Shown: positions 50,162 through 62,352, counted from the first letter of the stretch. The stretch: 64,000 nucleotides of DNA from Bifidobacterium merycicum DSM 6492 (GCF_900129045.1 NZ_FQTX01000002.1:62001-126000); one strand, 5' to 3'. The notes: generated by a model from the letters alone, not told the origin. Numbers and translations: made by a program.

Positions 50162-50971
50162 TCAGCGAAGCAACTCGTAGCGTCGCCGGACGAGATCGGT
50201 GTAGAACGTGACCGCATCGGCGGGCGTGCCGTCGAACGCGACCGCGCCGTCATCCAACACCAGCGTGCGTTCGATCGCGTACTCCGGGCGCACGATCATA
50301 TCCGTGTCATGCGTGGCGAAAACCACCTGGGTGTCATACGAGAACAGCGCCTTCGCCACATGCGCGGTGCCGATCTCGTCCAATCCCTTCGACGGTTCGT
50401 CCGCCACGACGCAGCTCGGCCTGAGACTCAACGCCGCGGCGATCGCCAGCAGATGCCGCTGCTCGCCGTTGAGCGCGGACGCAGGTTCCTTCGCCGCGCT
50501 CGCCAAACCGAAATGCGCGAACAGGTCGCCGATAATCGCCTGACGTTCGGATTCCGGCACGCGATGCTTCTTGAGCAGAACATCGACCGCGTCGGCGATG
50601 TTCTCCGACCGGTTGAACGATTCGGGAATCTCCTCGCGACGCACGCGGCCGATCAGCTCGTCGATGCGCCTCATATCACGCTTCGACGCGGGATCGAGGG
50701 ATTCACGCTCGCCGCCGTCCGCGGATCCGTCAGCCGATCCGGCGATGGTCACCGAGCCGCAGGTGGCCTTCAACGTGCCGTCCAGCAAGCCCAGCAGCGT
50801 GGACTTGCCGGTGCCGTTCAAACCGATGACGGCGACACGGCGCTCGCTGATGGTCAATGATGTGGGTGCAAGGCCCGTGACGCCGTCATCGTAGGTGTGC
50901 CCGGCTTCGGCGAGGGCGAAGGTGAGACGGCGGGGTTTCGGACGTGCGGTGCGCTTGGAGAAAATCGACAT
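50162..50971 (-). CDS. stand-alone ABC/ECF-type ATPase
   Basis: Soluble ATPase of 269 aa with Walker A VIGLNGTGKSTLLGLL (about residue 53), a degenerate signature ALNGEQRHLLAIAAAL (instead of LSGGQ), Walker B PSCVVADEPSKGLDE and switch His in FATHDTDM. The pattern recalls BioM/CbiO-like ECF ATPases of actinobacteria, but no BioN, BioY or other membrane partner is adjacent, so the substrate is unknown. An insertion rich in Gly/Ser/Asp (SADGSADGGERES) follows the Walker A region. It diverges from the large membrane-protein gene. Confidence 0.75.
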   Translation of the reverse strand: MSIFSKRTARPKPRRLTFALAEAGHTYDDGVTGLAPTSLTISERRVAVIGLNGTGKSTLLGLLDGTLKATCGSVTIAGSADGSADGGERESLDPASKRDMRRIDELIGRVRREEIPESFNRSENIADAVDVLLKKHRVPESERQAIIGDLFAHFGLASAAKEPASALNGEQRHLLAIAAALSLRPSCVVADEPSKGLDEIGTAHVAKALFSYDTQVVFATHDTDMIVRPEYAIERTLVLDDGAVAFDGTPADAVTFYTDLVRRRYELLR

Positions 50972-51070
50972 ACCCGTATCTTAAGGCGCACCCGGGGCGC
51001 ATACGATGCGAGCGTGGCATCGGCGCCCGGCCGATTCGCCGGCTCCGCGTGGAACATGGCACACGCTATA

Positions 51071-51082
51071 TAGAATGGGGGT
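51071..51082 (+). promoter_or_regulatory. -10 box, probable leaderless start
   Basis: TAGAAT (51071-51076), preceded by TATA, lies 6 nt before GTG 51083; no SD is present. Confidence 0.4.
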
Positions 51083-53371
51083 GTGCCTCACCTCCTCCAC
51101 CCCATGCCATCCGCGCGAGCCGCGCAATCAACGCGATCCGCGAACCCAGCGGACCCCGCGCAGCCCTGGCCGCGCCGAGCCACCCACTGTCCGCACACCG
51201 CACGCCGTACACGCCGACGCACGATCCGCGTGATCCTGGCCGCGCTGCTGGCCATCCTGCTCATCGAATGCGTGGGATTCAACATGCCGTTCTGGCGCAC
51301 CCGCGGCGCGAGCACCGACACCGCCGCATACGCCAACACCATGGGATCGGGTCTCGAACGCACCAAGGAGGGGATGCTGCGCATCACCGACCCCACCGAA
51401 GCATGGCTCGAAGTGCAAGCCGACGGCACCTCCGACTACGCGCGCATCGACCCGTCATTCGTCACAGGCAAAGCGCTCGCCGTCGTGCACATCAGGGCAT
51501 CGGTGAACCACGCCACCGCCGGCGCGACCTCGTTCAGTCCGCAATCGGCGCGATCAAGCTACATCCGCGCACCGGGCAAAGGCGTGCTGCGCGTAAGCAT
51601 CGAAGAACCCAAAGGCTCCCTCATCCCCATCCAAGCCGTCCGCGCGAACGTGAGCGTCCCCTTCGACTTCAACCCGATACGCGTGGGCCTGATGCTCGCC
51701 ATACTGCTGATCGTGGCATGCTGGAGGCCCGGATCGCGATTGTGGCGCATACCGCTCGACACGGCAAGCAACACCCAACGCGTGCTCGGCCTGTGCTTCG
51801 TCATCCCCCTCGCGGCCCTCATGCTGTACGGTGCCGGCAGCCAGTTGACCGGCGACCCGCTCGTATTCCACGAGGCGGGCGGCTACACCTACGATTTCGA
51901 CCAGTACGGGCATATCGCCGACGCGCTGCTGAACGGGCACGCCTCACTCGACCTCGACGTGCCGAAGGCGCTCGCCGACACACCGGACCCGTACGATATC
52001 GCCACCCGCTCGAAACTGCTCGCCGAGGGCGTGAACCCGATCTACTGGGATTACGTCTACTATGACGGGCACTGGTATTCGTATTTCGGCGTTCTGCCTG
52101 CGGTACTGCTGTTCATGCCGTTCCGCGCCATCACCGGGCACATGCTCTCCAGCGGCGCGGCCGTACTGCTGTTCATGCTCGTCGCCCTGGTGTTCCTGGC
52201 GCTGCTGGTCGTGCGTCTCATCTCGCGTCTCGCGCCGAAAACCTCACTGGCCGCGACATCCATGGCGCTCGCCCTCATGCTGATCGGATCGAACGCGGGC
52301 TACCTGCTGTTCCGCCGCAACTTCTACTCGGTGCCGTTCGCCGCATCGCTCGCGTTCAGCGTACTCGGACTTTGGCTGTGGCTGGGCGCCACGGAACCGG
52401 ATGGGAACGGACCGCAAGGGGACGCGGCGAAACCGAAGACGAGCGGGAACGGTGAACCCTCCCGTCACGCATTCGGCCGCTGGAAGGTGGGGGACTCCCC
52501 GGCGCTTTCACTGCTCAAAGTCGGGTTCGGCGCATTGTGCATCGCCGCGAACTTCGGATGCCGGCCGACCTTCTGCCTGACCGCGCTGCTCGGCATCGCA
52601 CTGTTCTGGCCGCAGATCCGCGCAATCGGCACGGTATTGCGCGGCAGGACCGTCGCCCCCGGCAAGGCGCTGCTGGCACCCGCCGTGGTCGTCGTCGCGG
52701 CGCTTATCCCGGTACTGCCGCTCATGGCTTACAACGCAGTCCGATTCGGCTCGCCGCTGGACTTCGGCAACGACTACCAGTTCACGGTCACCGACTTGAC
52801 GAAATACCGCGTCGCGCCGGCGAACATCCTGCCGATCGTCGCCGACTACCTGCTGCTGCCGTTGCGATTCGTCGGCCAATTCCCTTGGGTCGCGCTATCC
52901 AAAGCGTCACTGCCCGAATGGTCGTATATGGAGCCGATGATCGGCGGACTGTTCGCCATGTGCCCGCTGCTGGCGCTTTCAATCGCCCTGCCATTGCTGC
53001 GCCGCGTCGCGGGCAGGCCCGGACGCACCCCGTTCACGCTCGCCGTCTTGGCGCTGGGACTCGGTTTGACGATGTTCGACGCGGTGCTCGCCGGACTGGG
53101 ATGGCGGTACATGACTGATTGCGGATGGCTGTTCACGCTGGCCGCGCTGCCGGTGATGCTACGGCTGTTGGGGGAGCCCGGCACGCCGGACCTGCACGGC
53201 GGGAACGGCATGACCCTGCGAATCCGCGTGGGCCGTCTGGCGGTCATGATCGCCATGCTGTTCACCATCACGGTCGCGCTGCTCTCGATGTTCACCATCG
53301 GACGCCATGATGCGTTGATCTCCTCGGCGCCGAGCCTGTTCTACAATGTATTCGCTTGGTTCCTGCAGTGA
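51083..53371 (+). CDS. large polytopic membrane protein, possible GT-C glycosyltransferase
   Basis: Protein of 762 aa. Basic N-terminus, first membrane helix at about 52-70 (VILAALLAILLIECVGFNMPF), an extracellular region to about 195, then some ten hydrophobic segments. Notable motif block between segments: YDFDQYGHIADALLNGHASLDLDVPKAL, DPYDIATR and YWDYVYYDGHWYSYFGVLPAVLLFMP, typical of a family of actinobacterial and firmicute membrane proteins resembling GT-C glycosyltransferases (acidic residues in the first loop, YGH). Function is inferred only. A hydrophilic insert (about 445-470) interrupts the membrane part. GTG 51083 is chosen from the adjacent -10 box. Confidence 0.6.
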   Translation: MPHLLHPMPSARAAQSTRSANPADPAQPWPRRATHCPHTARRTRRRTIRVILAALLAILLIECVGFNMPFWRTRGASTDTAAYANTMGSGLERTKEGMLRITDPTEAWLEVQADGTSDYARIDPSFVTGKALAVVHIRASVNHATAGATSFSPQSARSSYIRAPGKGVLRVSIEEPKGSLIPIQAVRANVSVPFDFNPIRVGLMLAILLIVACWRPGSRLWRIPLDTASNTQRVLGLCFVIPLAALMLYGAGSQLTGDPLVFHEAGGYTYDFDQYGHIADALLNGHASLDLDVPKALADTPDPYDIATRSKLLAEGVNPIYWDYVYYDGHWYSYFGVLPAVLLFMPFRAITGHMLSSGAAVLLFMLVALVFLALLVVRLISRLAPKTSLAATSMALALMLIGSNAGYLLFRRNFYSVPFAASLAFSVLGLWLWLGATEPDGNGPQGDAAKPKTSGNGEPSRHAFGRWKVGDSPALSLLKVGFGALCIAANFGCRPTFCLTALLGIALFWPQIRAIGTVLRGRTVAPGKALLAPAVVVVAALIPVLPLMAYNAVRFGSPLDFGNDYQFTVTDLTKYRVAPANILPIVADYLLLPLRFVGQFPWVALSKASLPEWSYMEPMIGGLFAMCPLLALSIALPLLRRVAGRPGRTPFTLAVLALGLGLTMFDAVLAGLGWRYMTDCGWLFTLAALPVMLRLLGEPGTPDLHGGNGMTLRIRVGRLAVMIAMLFTITVALLSMFTIGRHDALISSAPSLFYNVFAWFLQ

Positions 53372-53515
53372 ACCGGCGAACGGATGCGACAGGGCCCGTG
53401 CCCGCGCATCCGCGGCACGACGGATGGAGACGGCCCGATCGCGGCTTTCACGCCCGGATTCTTCCGAGGGTGATATCGCGAGGGCATGTCTGAGTGAATT
53501 GAAAGAATGTGGGAT

Positions 53516-56500
53516 ATGTCAGCACGCAAGTCACAGCCCGACTCCTTTGGAGATGCCCTGAGGCAAGCGCGTCAATGGATGTCTCGACTGTCTCATAGGG
53601 GAAAAACAGCCATGCGCACCGTCGGCCCGTTCGGCGTGACGCTCGAATCGCACGCCCCCGAAGCCGGCGAGGTCCACGCGCATACGCACGGTGGAAGCAA
53701 GGCAGGCAACCCCGTTCCCGGCGAGCAGGCCATCATCGCGCAATTCGCCGACCATGCCGTCCGTCTCGGACCGCTGGTCAAACGACGCATGTTCGACTTT
53801 GCCGAAGTGCCGGGCAAACTGACCCTCGGCTGGGCGCAGCTGCCCAGCGCGAACTATCAGGGCAACGTGTTCTCCCTCGGCCTGTTCGCCGACCGCGATC
53901 ATTTCGCGCAGATCGCCGTGGCCGACAGCAAGGGCCGCGTGTTCGTCGGCAACGAGATCGGCATGGACATGCAAGGCCTCGAACCGCGATTCATCTTCTC
54001 CAAGGAACGCCCGGACTACGGCGGCATCGTGGGACGTGACGTCACCGGACGCATGACCTGGCTGGCCGCATGGTCGCGCAGCGCCGGCCGATACAAGCTC
54101 GAACAGATGCGCCGCAAACTGCCCGACTCCATGCGCGAAGGGCTCGAATACCGCGACGCCATCGCCATCGCGTTCTTCGCCGCCTACATGCTGCCGCAGA
54201 TGAGTAACATCCTGATCGGCTTCGGCGCAGGCAACATCTTCCGCCGACTCAACCGCGAAGCGCCGATCGGCGCGATCCGCCGTTCCGTACGCGACATGCT
54301 GGAAGCCCGCGCCCACGACATGCGCGTCTCCGGGCTGGAAGACCATTTCGCCGAACTCATGCGCGAAGCCGGTGCGCTCGACGAAGTGCCGGGGCTCGAA
54401 GCCACGCACGGCGCCGAACCGCTGCACCTGTACACGTCCAGCTACTCGGGCGCCTACTTCTTCAACTGGGATTCCTCGCTCGCCCTCGCCCCGGCGCTGC
54501 GCGCGCTCGACATCGAAGGCAACCTCAACCGTTTCGCCATGGTCAGCTCGTGGCTGGAACACAACTCCCGCCTCGGCCTGGAACCCACCGAGGAGACGGT
54601 GACGCGCGAACAGGCCGCCGCCATCGACATGAACCTGCTGAAGAACCCGGCGCTGCTCGCGTTGGGCGTCGATCATGCGCCGGAACCGGGCCGCAGCTCC
54701 ATGCGGAGCCTGTTCGACGCCGCCCGCGAAGCCGCGAAGAACACCGGCGAACCCGCGAACTCCGAATGGGTGTACCGCCAGACCATGTCACTGCTGGTGC
54801 GCAGCATCAGACTGCCGTACCGTTTCGACGTGGCATTGCGATCCAACCTCGAGGAGGGCCGCGTCGCCGTCGGCTTCACCACGGCCGGCGTATCGATGAT
54901 GCCCGCCACCCGCTACGACGAGCGGGCCGGGCGATGGGTCACCCTGAGCGACGACGAACGCGCGGCGTTGAGCGCCGACTACAATCTGCGCGTCGGCCTG
55001 ATGCTCGCCATGCTGAGCTTCGGCGCATGCGACGATGTACGCGAAGTCTCGCTGCATGTCGATTCGCTGGGGCTTGAGGAGGCGCTCGCCGAACAGGACA
55101 CCGCCATCGAGGCAATGATGAGCGAAGCGTTGAGCGCGTTCGAACGCATGCACACCGGCGACATGGGGCCCGCGGGCAGCAAGGCCGAACCTAAGGACGG
55201 CGACCTGCACGGCGATCCCACACGCACCGCCGCCCGAACCATCACCGAAATGGACGCCGACATCTTCATGCCGGACGCGCATCACGATGATGACGGCGCA
55301 AGCGACGCCGGTGACGCCGGAGCGTCCATCGAACAGCAGTTCGAGAACCTGGTGCGCGACATCGACATCGACGAAACCACATTCTTCGACCCCGGCACGC
55401 AACCCACGGGCTTCACGAACGACGATGACGAGGACGGCAAGCGGGACGATCCGATGAACGTGCTCAGGCGCAATCCCACGGTCCGCACGCTGGCGACCGT
55501 CCGGTTCACCCGCGACGAATTCCTCGCGCGCGTCATGCAGGACGGGCTCGAACACCCGCAGGAAACCTACCGCATGTTCAACGCGACGCTCGACGTCGAC
55601 GAAAACGGCGGATTGAAGCAGATCGTCCCCGACTTCGATTTGCGCGACCGTGCCTTCGCGCCCGCCGGATCCCAGGAGGAACCGGAGATGGCCGATCACG
55701 AGTTCGCGCCGGAAGCCGCCCGCGTGCTGGGCGCACGCAACGCGTTCGGCCTGTCCATCCAGCGTGTGGACGTGATGCAGCGTGCCGACAGCGAATTCCA
55801 CCGCCTCGCATCGGACACCACGACGCCGTCCGTCGTCAAGGCGCAGCAGGTCGTGCAGCTCATCAACGAGATCTCCGATCCGGAGCTCAGCGAGCAATCC
55901 TCGGCCATCGCCGGTGCGCTGATCGACGAACGCGACACCCCGGCCATCACGCTCAACCTCGCCACCGAAATCGACAAGGCACGCTCCCACGTGCATGACC
56001 TGCTGTTCTCCGGCCAGGTCGATCAGGCGTGCGAATTCGCCGAAGACACGCTCAAACACATGGATGCCCTGTACGCAAAGGGCGACGGCGTGCCGAGATA
56101 CTTCAACTCCTACGCGGAGCGCGTGGTCTACAACCGGCTGTTCGCCACGCCGGGGGAGCGCACCGTGCTCATCCCGGACAACCTGTTCTACATGCACATG
56201 GAAATGGCCGACATGTACGCGCAGATCAAGGGCAGTGAGGAGGCGCGGCCGCATCTGAACGCGATGGTGGCGTACGCGCCGTCCTACCCGCTGGCCCACC
56301 TCAAGCTCGCGGTGCAATTGGCGCGCGACGAGGACTGGGATTCGGCGCGAGCCGCATGCCTGAACGCGCTGCTGGTGGCGCTCGACCGCGACGATGCCGC
56401 GTTCGCCTACTACCGCTTGGCCTACGCCGAATGGATGCAGGACCGGTTCGACACGGCCGCCGCCGCGTACATCATGAGCAACCACATCGCCCCCGGCCGG

Positions 56501-56794
56501 GTCATGACCCTCGAGGACGAGCTGCGCGAACTCGTGTCGCGTGCCGACTCGCAGTGCATTCCGGTGCCGGAGAACGTCCAGGAGGCCGCCATGGTGCTCA
56601 ACCGCCGTGGACTGCCCGTCTGGCCGAACACCGAAGCCGCGGACATCGTGCGCCGGGCTGCGCGCATCACCGTGGACGAGGGGCTGTTCGTGCCCGCCCG
56701 CACGCTGTCCGTCGCGGCGGCGCGCATGAACGACACGGATTCGAACGGCATCGACGTGGTGCAGGCGCAGTTCATCCGTTCGCTCAGCGAATAG
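53516..56794 (+). CDS. large uncharacterised protein with C-terminal TPR-like repeats
   Basis: Protein of 1092 aa, not recognised by name. The N-terminal 460 residues are a mixed alpha/beta region (GPFGVTLESHAPEAGEVHAHTHG, TLGWAQLPSANYQGNVFSLGLFADRDHF, LYTSSYSGAYFFNWDSSLALAPALRALD) with one hydrophobic stretch (AIAIAFFAAYMLPQMSNILIGFG). An acidic linker lies around 560-650. Residues about 880-1010 form TPR-like helices (ARPHLNAMVAYAPSYPLAHLKLAVQLARDEDWDSARAACLNALL, YYRLAYAEWMQDRFDTAAAAYIMSNHI). No signal peptide. ATG 53516 is preferred over ATG 53507 because of GGGA spacing. It lies between the membrane protein and ligA. Confidence 0.65.
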   Translation: MSARKSQPDSFGDALRQARQWMSRLSHRGKTAMRTVGPFGVTLESHAPEAGEVHAHTHGGSKAGNPVPGEQAIIAQFADHAVRLGPLVKRRMFDFAEVPGKLTLGWAQLPSANYQGNVFSLGLFADRDHFAQIAVADSKGRVFVGNEIGMDMQGLEPRFIFSKERPDYGGIVGRDVTGRMTWLAAWSRSAGRYKLEQMRRKLPDSMREGLEYRDAIAIAFFAAYMLPQMSNILIGFGAGNIFRRLNREAPIGAIRRSVRDMLEARAHDMRVSGLEDHFAELMREAGALDEVPGLEATHGAEPLHLYTSSYSGAYFFNWDSSLALAPALRALDIEGNLNRFAMVSSWLEHNSRLGLEPTEETVTREQAAAIDMNLLKNPALLALGVDHAPEPGRSSMRSLFDAAREAAKNTGEPANSEWVYRQTMSLLVRSIRLPYRFDVALRSNLEEGRVAVGFTTAGVSMMPATRYDERAGRWVTLSDDERAALSADYNLRVGLMLAMLSFGACDDVREVSLHVDSLGLEEALAEQDTAIEAMMSEALSAFERMHTGDMGPAGSKAEPKDGDLHGDPTRTAARTITEMDADIFMPDAHHDDDGASDAGDAGASIEQQFENLVRDIDIDETTFFDPGTQPTGFTNDDDEDGKRDDPMNVLRRNPTVRTLATVRFTRDEFLARVMQDGLEHPQETYRMFNATLDVDENGGLKQIVPDFDLRDRAFAPAGSQEEPEMADHEFAPEAARVLGARNAFGLSIQRVDVMQRADSEFHRLASDTTTPSVVKAQQVVQLINEISDPELSEQSSAIAGALIDERDTPAITLNLATEIDKARSHVHDLLFSGQVDQACEFAEDTLKHMDALYAKGDGVPRYFNSYAERVVYNRLFATPGERTVLIPDNLFYMHMEMADMYAQIKGSEEARPHLNAMVAYAPSYPLAHLKLAVQLARDEDWDSARAACLNALLVALDRDDAAFAYYRLAYAEWMQDRFDTAAAAYIMSNHIAPGRVMTLEDELRELVSRADSQCIPVPENVQEAAMVLNRRGLPVWPNTEAADIVRRAARITVDEGLFVPARTLSVAAARMNDTDSNGIDVVQAQFIRSLSE

Positions 56795-56941
56795 CTGTCG
56801 CAGCCGCGCGGCGGGACGCAACGCTTGAGCCTGTTGTCCGTCGGTCAGTCGGTTCGTCGGGTCCGCTCGTCCTTGTCGGCCTGTCGATTCGCTCGGGAGC
56901 CGCGTCACCGCGACAATATGACGCCGCCGCGGCGCGGCTAG

Positions 56942-59770
<2,829 letters not shown>

Positions 59771-59794
59771 TTCGAGCGAAAACCGGCAGATGAA

Positions 59795-59838
59795 TGTTGA
59801 TTCGGTCGTTTTCAGCCCCGGAAACGACCGAATCAACA
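59795..59838. other. 17-bp inverted repeat after ligA
   Basis: TGTTGATTCGGTCGTTT (59795-59811) and AAACGACCGAATCAACA (59822-59838) are perfect arms with a 10-nt loop. No T-run follows. It marks the junction with the AT-rich lanthipeptide-like region and may act as a terminator. Confidence 0.6.
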
Positions 59839-59924
59839 GGCGATTAGCGGGAAGCGTCCGAATCGGCACCCAACTGCTGGTGGATTCCTGCTCAGCCTTT
59901 GGGAGTGCGGCTATTCTATGGAAT

Positions 59925-60710
59925 ATGAACGATCGTCAAGATTTCCGCATCCGCGTGGCACTGGTGGACAACGATGCCTTTACCTTGGACATGCTGAAGA
60001 TGGCCATCCCTCGCAGGAACCCACGGTTCGACGTGTGCTGGTCCGCGCGTAAAGGCACTGATGCCATTGATTGGGCTTTGGAACCTGTTACTATGCCGGA
60101 TATCTTATTGACTGACATGAGCCTTGAAGATATTAGCGGCGTAAGTGTGTGCAGGGAAATACGTCGAAGAACCGAGCAGGTTCCGTTGCTTGCTATCACG
60201 GCATTCTCGATTGACCGCTATGCAAACCGTGCCGCTGAAGCTGGTGCTCAGGGCATTATTCCTAAAGTCAATCTCAATGAACTTGTTGACTCGATTGATG
60301 TGATAGTCAAGCACGGCACATTGGGTATGTGCGGGAACATCGATTTTGTGGATGCGAAGACCGCGCATCAACGACTTGCGGAATCCGATATGTGCCCGAT
60401 TCAACGCCTATCGCCCACGGAGCAGCAGATTCTGACGCTTTTGGCGCAAGGCATGGAACCTCGTGATATTGCCGATATGCTGTCCATTGGTATCGGCACC
60501 GTGAAGACGCATATTATCCGGTTGCGCAAGAAACTGAATGCGCGTAGTACCAAGGAAGCAATGGCGATGTGGTGGAACAATGAACGATGGAATTCGAGAG
60601 GTTCTCACGGGGCTGAGGCAATGGTGCAGTGCGCGAATCCCATATATCCTCATAGCCGCTGCGCTCTATGCTTTGACTTTTTCGAATATCGCACTTGTGC
60701 TTCCGCTTGA
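59925..60710 (+). CDS. LuxR/NarL-family response regulator
   Basis: DNA-binding regulator of 261 aa. Receiver domain residues 8-130: acidic pair in VALVDNDAF (Asp15, Asp17), phosphoacceptor Asp64 in ILLTDMSLEDISG, Thr/Ala in LLAITAFS and Lys in GIIPKVN. HTH domain about 165-220: LSPTEQQILTLLAQGMEPRDIADMLSIGIGTVKTHIIRLRKKLNARSTKEAM. ATG 59925 is 7 nt after TATTCT (59912-59917), so it may be leaderless. The C-terminal 45 residues (after AMWWNN) run on past the normal HTH end and overlap the next gene by 131 nt, so the natural stop may have been lost. It pairs with the kinase behind it. Confidence 0.85.
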   Translation: MNDRQDFRIRVALVDNDAFTLDMLKMAIPRRNPRFDVCWSARKGTDAIDWALEPVTMPDILLTDMSLEDISGVSVCREIRRRTEQVPLLAITAFSIDRYANRAAEAGAQGIIPKVNLNELVDSIDVIVKHGTLGMCGNIDFVDAKTAHQRLAESDMCPIQRLSPTEQQILTLLAQGMEPRDIADMLSIGIGTVKTHIIRLRKKLNARSTKEAMAMWWNNERWNSRGSHGAEAMVQCANPIYPHSRCALCFDFFEYRTCASA

Positions 60711-61728
60711 TATGGTCCAGATTATCTATGCGGCAATTGCCATAGTATGTATTGCCGGAATAATCGTCATGCCCTTACCAGCATCGTTCGGTTTAGGAAT
60801 TGTCTCTATCATAGGTACGTTGCTGCCTATGACAGTGACGGTGCCGAACCCTTTGCTGACTTTATTCGCGGTACTTGGAATATTGGGGTATTCGTCCCGC
60901 CTGTGGATATGCCTGTTGATGCTCGCAGTTGAATCGGTGGGAGTCGTCATTATTCAGGTTGCATGGCATTATGACACGGGCATGGATATGTATGGTGTGA
61001 TCAATTCTCTGGCTATGCTCGGCTGTGCTTTTTGTTGGATATGCCCTGCGTTGGAGGAAGCAGGTTGATCTGAATCGCATCGATAAGATGAGGCTGGAGC
61101 ATCTGCAAATGAGGAATAGGATCGCCGCTGACATTCATGACTCCACAACAGCGAATCTGACTAAAATATCGCAGATTGCACAGCATAATATTCATACTGG
61201 TGGTTGTGAAAACCATGCTTGGTCTGATGTCAATCGTCTCGCTGTCTCAACCTTGCGGGATATATATAAGGTCATAGGTCTGCTCAGCAATGAGGATTCC
61301 AAGCAGATTATGCCATCGCATGGCACATTCATGGAGCACTTGGAAGATGTTACGGATACGGAAGATGCATTGCTGCAGAACTTAGGCTTTAGAGGGAAAA
61401 CGGAAATATCCGGAGTTGCCGAAGGCATATTGGTGCAGCAGGAAGATGTTCTGCTGTCGTTGATGAGGGAGATATATCGCAATATTCAACGGCACGGTAA
61501 TCCAAACGGAACATACAAGGTCGTTATCACGATAGGCAACGGTAGATTGCTTATCGCGCAATCCAATGAGATTCATCCAGTGAACGATTGGCATATTCCT
61601 CATGGCAGGGGATCCGACTGCACAACAAACAAATAGAGCTGCTGGGTGGGAAGATGCAATGCTGGAAGAAGAGCAGACAATGGCATCTGACGGTATGCGT
61701 TCCGCTGGTTAGCGAGTCGGAATCCTAA
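60580..61728 (+). pseudogene. sensor histidine kinase disrupted by two frame changes
   Basis: Three frame segments together make one NarX/LiaS-type kinase. Segment 1 (60580-61068) has about four to five membrane helices (IPYILIAAALYALTFSNIALVLPL and onwards). Segment 2 (about 61025-61636) continues in another frame with GYALRWRKQVDLNRIDKMRLEHLQ, the HisKA_3 box NRIAADIHDSTTANLTKIS (His in DIHDS) and N-box LLSLMREIYRNIQRHGN. Segment 3 (from 61606, -1 frame, to the stop at 61726-61728) supplies the G-box and end: QGIRLHNKQIELLGG and WHLTVCVPLVSES. The second break lies at CATGGCAGGGG (61601-61611). Either it is decaying or the assembly has indel errors. Confidence 0.75.
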
Positions 61729-61740
61729 GCTCGTGAGATG

Positions 61741-61893
61741 CTAATGATGGCACAGCCATGGCATGAATGAACAGGCCACATTGAGTCCGATATTCCCGGA
61801 ATCGGCGGATAGCGGTTGCTCGATTGTTGCGCAAACCAGGCAAATGGATAGCGTGACTGCAAGTACGGTATTGATTGTATGTTGTAGAGGCAT
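61741..61893 (-). CDS. small putative secreted/membrane peptide
   Basis: ORF of 50 aa opposite to its neighbours, in the 346-nt gap before the precursor gene. It starts at ATG 61893 with GGAG 7 nt upstream, and reads MPLQHTINTVLAVTLSICLV followed by CATIEQPLSADSG, i.e. a short hydrophobic signal-like segment, then a polar tail with MPWLCHH at the C-terminus. Small membrane peptides next to lantibiotic precursors often give self-immunity, but this identity is speculative and the ORF may be fortuitous. Confidence 0.35.
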   Translation of the reverse strand: MPLQHTINTVLAVTLSICLVCATIEQPLSADSGNIGLNVACSFMPWLCHH

Positions 61894-62010
61894 GGCACAG
61901 CTCCGTTCTTGATATTGACGACAGCAACAATGATATAAAGACCAGTCACGATACATAGTTCGTGTATTCCTCTGGAATACATGGGCGGGCGGTTTCTGTT
62001 GTGGGGAGCT

Positions 62011-62066
62011 TATACTGGCGGCGCTTCCGCTCCGGAAGCCACCTAATGGTGTGTTCGTCGGAGGAG
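62011..62066 (+). promoter_or_regulatory. promoter -10, leader hairpin and SD of the precursor gene
   Basis: TATACT at 62011-62016 is a near-consensus -10. A hairpin GCTTCCG-CTC-CGGAAGC occupies 62023-62039 in the leader, and GGAGGAG at 62060-62066 is a strong SD 8 nt before ATG 62075. A -35 element is not clear. Confidence 0.5.
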
Positions 62067-62074
62067 ACTCTGCT

Positions 62075-62284
62075 ATGAGCAATAAGGGTATTGATGTCGA
62101 TTCCATTGTGGGGGATGATTTTTCGGATCTCTCGCCTGAGGATATGGCCTTGCTGACCGGGCGTGGCAGCAACGATGCGGCCCCGCAGTCACTGTCCATT
62201 GCGGTTTCTGTTGACGTCACTGTTTCCGTTGCGATGTCTGTTGCATCGTATTTCCATGTTTCCGGAACGTGCAAGAAGCATTAA
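62075..62284 (+). CDS. lantibiotic-like (class II lanthipeptide) precursor
   Basis: Peptide of 69 aa. The N-terminal half is an acidic leader (DVDSIVGDDFSDLSPEDMALLTGRG), with the DLSxEDM-LTG pattern of class II LanA leaders and a Gly-type cleavage zone TGRGS followed by NDAAPQ, reminiscent of the NDVNPE hexapeptide of two-step processed leaders. The last 31 residues are rich in Ser/Val/Ala (SLSIAVSVDVTVSVAM to SGTCKKH) with seven Ser, two Thr and only one Cys near the C-terminus, resembling lactocin S. A modified core with one thioether ring and several dehydro- or D-amino acids is inferred. The context (regulators before, ABC-2 permeases after) agrees. Confidence 0.72.
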   Translation: MSNKGIDVDSIVGDDFSDLSPEDMALLTGRGSNDAAPQSLSIAVSVDVTVSVAMSVASYFHVSGTCKKH

Positions 62285-62303
62285 CCGACGACTGGTGAGA
62301 CTT

Positions 62304-62340
62304 GGGTGTCGCGGCATTGATATGCCGCAACACCCTTTCT
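62304..62340 (+). terminator. attenuator-like terminator after the precursor gene
   Basis: GGGTGTCGCGGCAT (62304-62317) pairs with ATGCCGCAACACCC (62322-62335), one mismatch, 4-nt loop, followed by TTTCT. A partial terminator directly behind a LanA gene is the usual way to keep precursor mRNA above downstream genes. Confidence 0.8.
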
Positions 62341-62352
62341 ATGGGGGTGTGC

